NCBI RefSeq assembly: GCF_002238045.1
Contig: NZ_NBYO01000002.1
Coordinates: 1 to 64,000, forward strand
Source of the DNA: Notoacmeibacter marinus
GTDB lineage: Bacteria; Pseudomonadota; Alphaproteobacteria; Rhizobiales; Rhizobiaceae
Direction of reading: 5' to 3'
Length of the DNA: 64,000 nucleotides
Below, piece by piece: positions 59,078-64,000 of this stretch (within the stretch, counting starts at the first letter, position 1; the number at the start of each line of letters is the position of its first letter). The position numbers were made by a program, and so were the translations under genes. The notes under the pieces were generated by a model. The model did not search any database and had not been told where the DNA came from. It was given only the letters and a program-made list of their open reading frames with translations.

Positions 59078-59144
59078 ATCGACTTGGCGCGTGCGATGCT
59101 TTAACTGCGCTTGGGTTCTGCAATAGCCACGGCTTCCACTCGCC

Positions 59145-59942
59145 ATGACTGCTTCGACGCCCTCCCGTACGCAGCGAATTCGCGCTCAGCTGTTCCGCCT
59201 TTATAACGCGCAGAACCGCCAGGCCAGAACGTTTCGCTGGTCGCTGCTTGCCTTCGATATTCTGACGATCGGCTATTTCATCGTTACCGCGTTCGGGCCG
59301 ATGAGTTCCAGCCTGATCGTCGTCGATACGCTGATCGGGATCGTTCTGTTACTCGATTTCGTCGCACGACTGACGATCGCACGACCTTTGTGGAAATTTT
59401 TGCTTTCACCGGTCACATGGGCCGACATCATCGTGCTGCTGTCATTGCTTGCGCCGCTGCTGGTCGGGCCGAACTTCGTCTTCCTGCGCATCCTGCGGGC
59501 GCTGCGTATCCTGCGGTCGTTCCGCCTCGCGAAGGAGCTTCAGCGCGTCACCGGCGACATGCCCGTCAATACGCGCGTCGTCGTAGCGGCCACCAATCTG
59601 GCGGCCTTCATCTTTGTCGTGACCACACTTGTTTGGGTGCTGGAGCATGAACGCAATCCCGCGCTCGATAATTACTGGGACGCGCTTTACTTCACCATCA
59701 CCACGTTGACGACGACCGGCTATGGCGACATCGTCCTGTCGGATCGGCTCGGCCGGGTTATCACCGTCTTCATCATGATCTTCGGGGTCGGGTTCTTTCT
59801 CAACCTGCTTCAGGCCATCTACCGACCGGCCAAGGCCAACGCACCCTGCCCCCAATGCGGATTGCGGGTCCACGATCACGATGCGAGCCATTGCAAGCAT
59901 TGCGGGCACGTCATCCACATCGAGACGGATGGTAGCACCTGA
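59145..59942 (+). CDS. Voltage-gated potassium channel with C-terminal zinc ribbon
   Basis: A 265-residue ion channel subunit. S1-S6 can be traced: S1 about 33-50, S2 about 57-79, S3 about 92-108, S4 with R115, R118, R121, R124, R127 every third residue, S5 about 145-167, the K+ selectivity filter TTTGYGD at 189-195, and S6 about 206-226. The cytoplasmic tail contains C235, C238, C250 and C253 (C-x2-C-x11-C-x2-C), a zinc ribbon not usual in Kv-type channels. It should gate K+ flux by voltage and perhaps by redox or metal state. Convergent to thrS. Confidence 0.9.
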   Translation: MTASTPSRTQRIRAQLFRLYNAQNRQARTFRWSLLAFDILTIGYFIVTAFGPMSSSLIVVDTLIGIVLLLDFVARLTIARPLWKFLLSPVTWADIIVLLSLLAPLLVGPNFVFLRILRALRILRSFRLAKELQRVTGDMPVNTRVVVAATNLAAFIFVVTTLVWVLEHERNPALDNYWDALYFTITTLTTTGYGDIVLSDRLGRVITVFIMIFGVGFFLNLLQAIYRPAKANAPCPQCGLRVHDHDASHCKHCGHVIHIETDGST

Positions 59943-60039
59943 AAAAGGAGGGATGTCTTTCAGCACGCCTCCCGATGGCTAAGGCCAGCGTCGGGAAACA
60001 AGAACGGTCCTGGCCAGCAGCCACGAGCCAGCTTCTCCG

Positions 60040-62019
60040 TCAGTTTGGCGTTCCATCCGGCGCGGCTGCTTCGCTGGACAATTGCGCCACCGCCTCATCC
60101 AGAGACATGGACGTCTGATCCCGTGTTCCGAGCCGGCGGATATTGACGGTGCCCTCTTCCGCCTCACGCTTGCCGCAGACCAGGATGACCGGCACCTTCG
60201 CAAGGCTGTGTTCGCGCACCTTGTAATTGATCTTTTCGTTGCGCAGATCGGTCTCGACCTGAAGACCGGCCGCCTTCAGCTTCGCGGCAACCTTTTCAGC
60301 GTAGTCGTCAGCCTCGCTGGTGATCGTCGTCACCACCACCTGGACGGGCGCGAACCACAGCGGCATATGACCGGCATAGTTTTCGATCAGAATGCCAAGG
60401 AACCGTTCCATCGATCCGCAGATCGCCCGATGAATCATCACCGGCTGCTTCTTCTCGCCATCGCTGTCGATATAGAAGGCGCCGAACCGTTCCGGCAGGT
60501 TAAAATCGACCTGCGTCGTGCCACACTGCCAGGACCGCCCGATCGCGTCTTTCAGCACATATTCGAATTTCGGCCCGTAAAATGCGCCCTCGCCCGGATT
60601 GATGCCGGTCCTGATGCGATCGCTGGACTGGGCGATCCGTTCCAGAACGCTTTCCATCACCGCCTCTGCGTGATCCCAGCTGGCATCGTCTCCGACACGC
60701 TTTTCGGGGCGGGTCGACAGCAGAACCGTGATCTCCTCGAAACCGAAATCCTTGTAGGTCGACAGGATCAGATCGTTGATTTTCATACACTCGTCGGCGA
60801 GCTGCTCCTCGGTGCAGAAGATATGCGCATCGTCCTGGGTGAAGCCGCGCACGCGCATCAGGCCATGCAGCGCGCCGGAGGGCTCGTAGCGATGCACATT
60901 GCCGAACTCCGCCATGCGGATCGGCAAATCGCGATAGGATTTCAGGCCATACTTGAAGATCTGGACGTGGCCCGGACAGTTCATCGGCTTGATGGCGAAG
61001 ACCCGGTGATCGACATCCTCCTTGTCCGGATGGGTCAACGCTTCGGCGCTTTTCACCGCGAACATATTATCCTGATACCAGCCCCAATGGCCGGATGTCT
61101 CCCAAAGCGACTTGTCGAGGATCTGAGGCGCATTGACCTCCTCATAGCCCTCATTGTCGAGACGGCGACGCATATAGGAAATCAGCGACTGGAACATGCG
61201 CCAGCCCTTGGAGTGCCAGAAGACGACGCCCGGTCCCTCTTCCTGGAAATGGAAGAGATTCATCTCACGGCCGAGCCGGCGATGGTCGCGCTTCTCGGCT
61301 TCTTCGAGCATATGGAGATAGGCATCGAGCTGCTTCTTGTCGGCCCAGGCCGTCCCGTAGATACGGGTCAGCATCGGATTATTGGCGTCGCCGCGCCAAT
61401 AGGCGCCGGCCACGCGCATCAGCTTGAAGGCATCGCCGATCCGCCCCGTCGAATCCATGTGCGGACCGCGGCACAGATCGAACCAGTCGCCCTGAAAGTA
61501 GATCTTCAGGTCCTGATCGTCGGGAATGGCATCGATCAGCTCGATCTTGTAGTCCTCGCCCTTGTCGGCGAAGATTTGTCTGGCCCTCTCGCGATCCCAG
61601 ACTTCCTTGGTGAACGGGCGGTTCCGCGCGATGATCTCGCGCATCTTCTTCTCGATCTTGGGCAGATCGTCCGGCGTGAACGGCTCGTCCCGCGCGAAAT
61701 CGTAATAGAAGCCGTTTTCGATCACCGGACCGATGGTGACCTGCGTGCCCGGCCACAGTTCCTGCACCGCTTCGGCCATGACATGGGCGGCATCGTGGCG
61801 GATCAGTTCGAGCGCGCGCGGATCGTCGCGGGTCACAATCTCGATTGCGCCATTCGAAACCGGATCGGCAATGTCTCGCAATTCGCCATCGAGCGCGATG
61901 GCAACCGATTTTTTCGATAGCGATTTGGAGATGGAATCGGCGACATCCTTACCGGTCGTGCCAGCGGGATAATCGCGGACGGAGCCGTCGGGAAACGTCA
62001 AAGAAACGGAAGAAGCCAT
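60040..62019 (-). CDS. thrS: Threonine--tRNA ligase
   Basis: A 659-residue class II synthetase. The TGS domain (about 1-65, [27 protein letters not shown]) is followed by the editing domain (about 66-230; contains the [11 protein letters not shown] motif, whose His residues help hydrolyse Ser-tRNA), the catalytic core and the anticodon-binding domain (about 555-650). The start at 62019 has AAGGAGA upstream. It converges with the K+ channel gene and lies upstream of yidD on the same strand. Confidence 0.96.
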   Translation of the reverse strand: MASSVSLTFPDGSVRDYPAGTTGKDVADSISKSLSKKSVAIALDGELRDIADPVSNGAIEIVTRDDPRALELIRHDAAHVMAEAVQELWPGTQVTIGPVIENGFYYDFARDEPFTPDDLPKIEKKMREIIARNRPFTKEVWDRERARQIFADKGEDYKIELIDAIPDDQDLKIYFQGDWFDLCRGPHMDSTGRIGDAFKLMRVAGAYWRGDANNPMLTRIYGTAWADKKQLDAYLHMLEEAEKRDHRRLGREMNLFHFQEEGPGVVFWHSKGWRMFQSLISYMRRRLDNEGYEEVNAPQILDKSLWETSGHWGWYQDNMFAVKSAEALTHPDKEDVDHRVFAIKPMNCPGHVQIFKYGLKSYRDLPIRMAEFGNVHRYEPSGALHGLMRVRGFTQDDAHIFCTEEQLADECMKINDLILSTYKDFGFEEITVLLSTRPEKRVGDDASWDHAEAVMESVLERIAQSSDRIRTGINPGEGAFYGPKFEYVLKDAIGRSWQCGTTQVDFNLPERFGAFYIDSDGEKKQPVMIHRAICGSMERFLGILIENYAGHMPLWFAPVQVVVTTITSEADDYAEKVAAKLKAAGLQVETDLRNEKINYKVREHSLAKVPVILVCGKREAEEGTVNIRRLGTRDQTSMSLDEAVAQLSSEAAAPDGTPN

Positions 62020-62153
62020 GGAATCGATTCTCCTTTTCCAGTCCCGCCTACGAATGCGGGTGGCATGGATGAGGCAAGTTCGATGAACCGAAAACTGCCT
62101 CTGGTCGAGCGCGATCTAGCAACCCGCCAGCAGGAAGGGAAGAGCCGGTATGG

Positions 62154-62411
62154 TCATTTATCCGGAACGGGATCGTAACCATGGGTGCCTCCGGGGCGAC
62201 ACTTCAGGACTCGCCTGACGCCGAGCCATCCACCACGAAACAGGCCATGGCGTGCGATCGCTTCATAGGCGTATTCGGAACATGTCGGTTGATGGCGGCA
62301 GCCATGACCGACAAAGCCGGAGAGCGTCAACTGATAGAGCCGCACCAGGCCTGTGCCAAGCAGGCGTGCAGGAGTCCTGTGCCAGGGACCGGAATAGTTA
62401 CGGCTCGCCAA
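62154..62411 (-). CDS. yidD: Membrane protein insertion efficiency factor YidD
   Basis: An 85-residue YidD protein, membrane-associated, aiding YidC-dependent insertion. The conserved GHGCRHQPTCSEYAYEAIARHGLFRGGWLGVRRVLKCRPGG contains the three Cys of the family (GCR, TCS, KCR). It lies four bases after the IscU-like gene on the same strand, as in other Rhizobiales. Confidence 0.93.
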   Translation of the reverse strand: MASRNYSGPWHRTPARLLGTGLVRLYQLTLSGFVGHGCRHQPTCSEYAYEAIARHGLFRGGWLGVRRVLKCRPGGTHGYDPVPDK

Positions 62412-62415
62412 ACGC

Positions 62416-62862
62416 TTACGCCGCTTCTTCGGCGCGCTTCTTCTCGATCTGGTCGAGGCAGTCGATCACCGCATCGAAGGTCAGCATGGTCGAGGCATGA
62501 CGCGCCTTGTAGTCGCGCACGGGCTGCAGATATTTCAGATCGGCAAAACGCCCTTCCGGCGGCGCGCCGTTCTCTTTCAGCATCGCGCGCAGCGCCTCAC
62601 CGGCCTGCCGAATTTCATCCGGCCTCGCGCCGACAACATTCTGCGCCATGATCGAAGAGGACGCCTGGCCGAGCGCGCACGCCTTCACCTCATGGGCGAA
62701 ATCGCCGACGACGCCGTCCTGCAGCTTCAGATCGACGGTGACCTTCGAGCCACAGAGCTTGGAATGGGCGGTCGCGGTCGCGTCCGGCGAATCCAGACGG
62801 CCCGTTCGCGAAATATTGCCCGCGAAACCGAGAATTTTCTCATTGTAAACGTCGTCGATCAT
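62416..62862 (-). CDS. IscU/NifU-type iron-sulfur cluster scaffold protein
   Basis: A 148-residue Fe-S scaffold protein. The three expected Cys are present as SKLCGSK (about residue 37), KACALGQASSSIM (about 62) and VIDCLDQI near the C-terminus. The C-terminal tail is lysine/glutamate-rich. The start at 62862 is the ATG before IDDVYNEKILGF; the longer frame to 62970 is unlike other members. The gene is 178 bases divergent from folE and 4 bases before yidD. Confidence 0.88.
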   Translation of the reverse strand: MIDDVYNEKILGFAGNISRTGRLDSPDATATAHSKLCGSKVTVDLKLQDGVVGDFAHEVKACALGQASSSIMAQNVVGARPDEIRQAGEALRAMLKENGAPPEGRFADLKYLQPVRDYKARHASTMLTFDAVIDCLDQIEKKRAEEAA

Positions 62863-63040
62863 CAGCGCCTTCCGTTCACCGGCTCTTGTCTCTATATAGG
62901 GGCCGAAGCCGCGGGCCGGCAAGATAAGGCAAACGTCATGGAACGTGCCGGCCGGATCGGGATCGGTCATCCCCGAACGCTAGCTGTTTCGACCGTTCAA
63001 CTCGTCGCGCCATCGAGCGGGACTACGGGAGATACTCATC

Positions 63041-63664
63041 ATGGACGCTACTATCCATAAATTTCGCGACGCCTCCGGTCGCGAGGACCGGCCCAGCCGC
63101 ACCGAAGCCGAGGACGCGGTGCGAACCCTTCTTCGCTACATTGGCGAGGACGAAATGCGCGAGGGTCTGGTCGATACCCCCGCCCGCGTCGTCAAGGCCT
63201 ATGACGAGATGTTCGCGGGCTACGACCAGGACCCCGAACAGATTCTCGGTCGCACCTTCGAAGACGTTTCCGGCTATAGAGACATGGTCCTGATCCGGGA
63301 CATCGTTTTTCATTCTCATTGCGAGCACCACATGGTGCCGATCCACGGCAGGGCGCACATTGCCTATCTGCCGGACGGCAAGGTTCTGGGGCTGTCCAAG
63401 ATCGCCCGGCTAGTCGATGCGTTCGCGCACCGGTTGCAAACCCAGGAATCGATGACGGCGCAGATCGCCGACCAGATCCAAGGTGTGCTCAAGCCGCAGG
63501 GCGTCGCCGTGATGATCGAGGCCGAACATATGTGCATGGTCATGCGTGGCATTCGCCGCGAAGGCTCGGACACGGTGACGACGGCCTTTACCGGCACCTT
63601 CTCCGATGAAGTAGCCGAGCGCGCGCGGTTTTTCGATCTGATCCGGACGGGCAGCGGACGTTGA
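63041..63664 (+). CDS. folE: GTP cyclohydrolase I FolE
   Basis: A 207-residue FolE enzyme that makes dihydroneopterin triphosphate from GTP, first step of folate synthesis and of the pterin supply. Zinc ligands are in [15 protein letters not shown] (about 90-104) and in [10 protein letters not shown] (about 162-171). RBS GGGAGA eight bases before the ATG. Two bases separate it from hisI. Confidence 0.95.
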   Translation: MDATIHKFRDASGREDRPSRTEAEDAVRTLLRYIGEDEMREGLVDTPARVVKAYDEMFAGYDQDPEQILGRTFEDVSGYRDMVLIRDIVFHSHCEHHMVPIHGRAHIAYLPDGKVLGLSKIARLVDAFAHRLQTQESMTAQIADQIQGVLKPQGVAVMIEAEHMCMVMRGIRREGSDTVTTAFTGTFSDEVAERARFFDLIRTGSGR

Positions 63665-63666
63665 AT

Positions 63667-64000
63667 GTGACCGACGAGACAATCAGGGGCGACGAAGACG
63701 CCGTCATTGCGTTTCCGACACCGGCAAATGACAAGGCTGCGCTGGAAGAAGGATCGGTTTTCTCGCCGCGATTCGATGCCGATGGCCTTATTACGGCCGT
63801 CGTAAACGATGCTGGCGATGGAAAGCTTCTCATGGTCGCGCATATGAATGCGGAAGCTCTGTCCAAGACGCTGACTACCGGGATCGCACACTACTGGTCG
63901 CGCTCCCGCCAATCGCTCTGGCAGAAGGGTGAGACATCGGGCAATCGGCAACGCGTTGTCGAGATGAGGACGGACTGCGATCAGGACGCGGTCGAACTCA
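63667..64000 (+). CDS. hisI: Phosphoribosyl-AMP cyclohydrolase HisI (truncated by window end)
   Basis: The first 111 codons of a HisI enzyme of histidine synthesis, cut off by the window end. The GTG at 63667 is two bases after the folE stop. Conserved parts: [36 protein letters not shown] and MRTDCDQDA (metal-binding Asp/Cys). About 30-40 residues precede the usual start of the conserved core. Confidence 0.9.
   Translation, partial: MTDETIRGDEDAVIAFPTPANDKAALEEGSVFSPRFDADGLITAVVNDAGDGKLLMVAHMNAEALSKTLTTGIAHYWSRSRQSLWQKGETSGNRQRVVEMRTDCDQDAVEL

Overview
The window looks like chromosomal core DNA from an alphaproteobacterium of the order Hyphomicrobiales (Rhizobiales). Reasons: GC-rich coding with many tight ATGA-type overlaps; the block rpsB-tsf-pyrH-frr-uppS-cdsA-rseP-bamA-lpxD-fabZ-lpxA-lpxI-lpxB; the run ppiD-trpD-trpC-moaC-moeA-lexA; a MipZ-type ATPase; an EipB/DUF1849 protein; a phasin with TGC-rich dyads; and a perfect alphaproteobacterial LexA box (GAAC-N7-GAAC). 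The genus cannot be fixed from the sequence. No insertion sequence, prophage, CRISPR array or integrase is visible, and coding is dense and uniform throughout.

Layout. 1-8400: a strong leftward promoter at the edge, a DUF2867 gene, tRNA-Leu(GAG), lipB, a YaiI-like gene, parE, eipB, then ridA-like, GDPD, FemAB-like GNAT and HIT genes on the plus strand. 8400-13700: clpS-clpA, a phasin, a D-Ala-D-Ala carboxypeptidase with a SPOR domain, and a small unknown gene. 13700-20300: mipZ, DUF1489, a 41-residue membrane protein too short for routine gene calling, DUF1624, an ICMT-like methyltransferase, a LiuR-like MerR regulator, mgtE, DUF4864 and DUF2177. 20300-28400 (minus): lemA-DUF2207-queA-tgt, pyrG, secG, tpiA. 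28500-34800 (plus): ppiD-trpDC-moaC-moeA-lexA. 34800-40300: comEC, gltX, gltA. 40300-53700 (minus): the translation and envelope supercluster from rpsB to lpxB. 53700-64000: a mixed set with an alpha/beta-hydrolase lipoprotein, a proteasome-beta-like peptidase, DUF2336, a nitroreductase/flavin reductase pair, a secreted three-repeat protein, a voltage-gated K+ channel with a zinc ribbon, thrS, yidD, an IscU-like scaffold, folE and hisI (cut by the window end).

How the genes work together. The supercluster couples translation factors (S2, EF-Ts, RRF), UMP kinase, undecaprenyl and phospholipid precursor synthesis, lipid A synthesis (LpxD, LpxA, LpxI, LpxB with FabZ) and outer-membrane assembly (BamA, RseP). 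QueA and Tgt act in queuosine tRNA modification. ClpS and ClpA deliver N-degron substrates to ClpP.

Most unusual items: a stand-alone Ntn-hydrolase that keeps proteasome Thr1, Asp17 and Lys33 (54600-55295); a Tgt that lacks three of the four canonical zinc ligands; a K+ channel ending in a four-cysteine zinc ribbon; and a hidden 41-residue membrane protein with its own terminator. None of these is proof of a new multi-gene system; the proteasome-like gene is the best lead.
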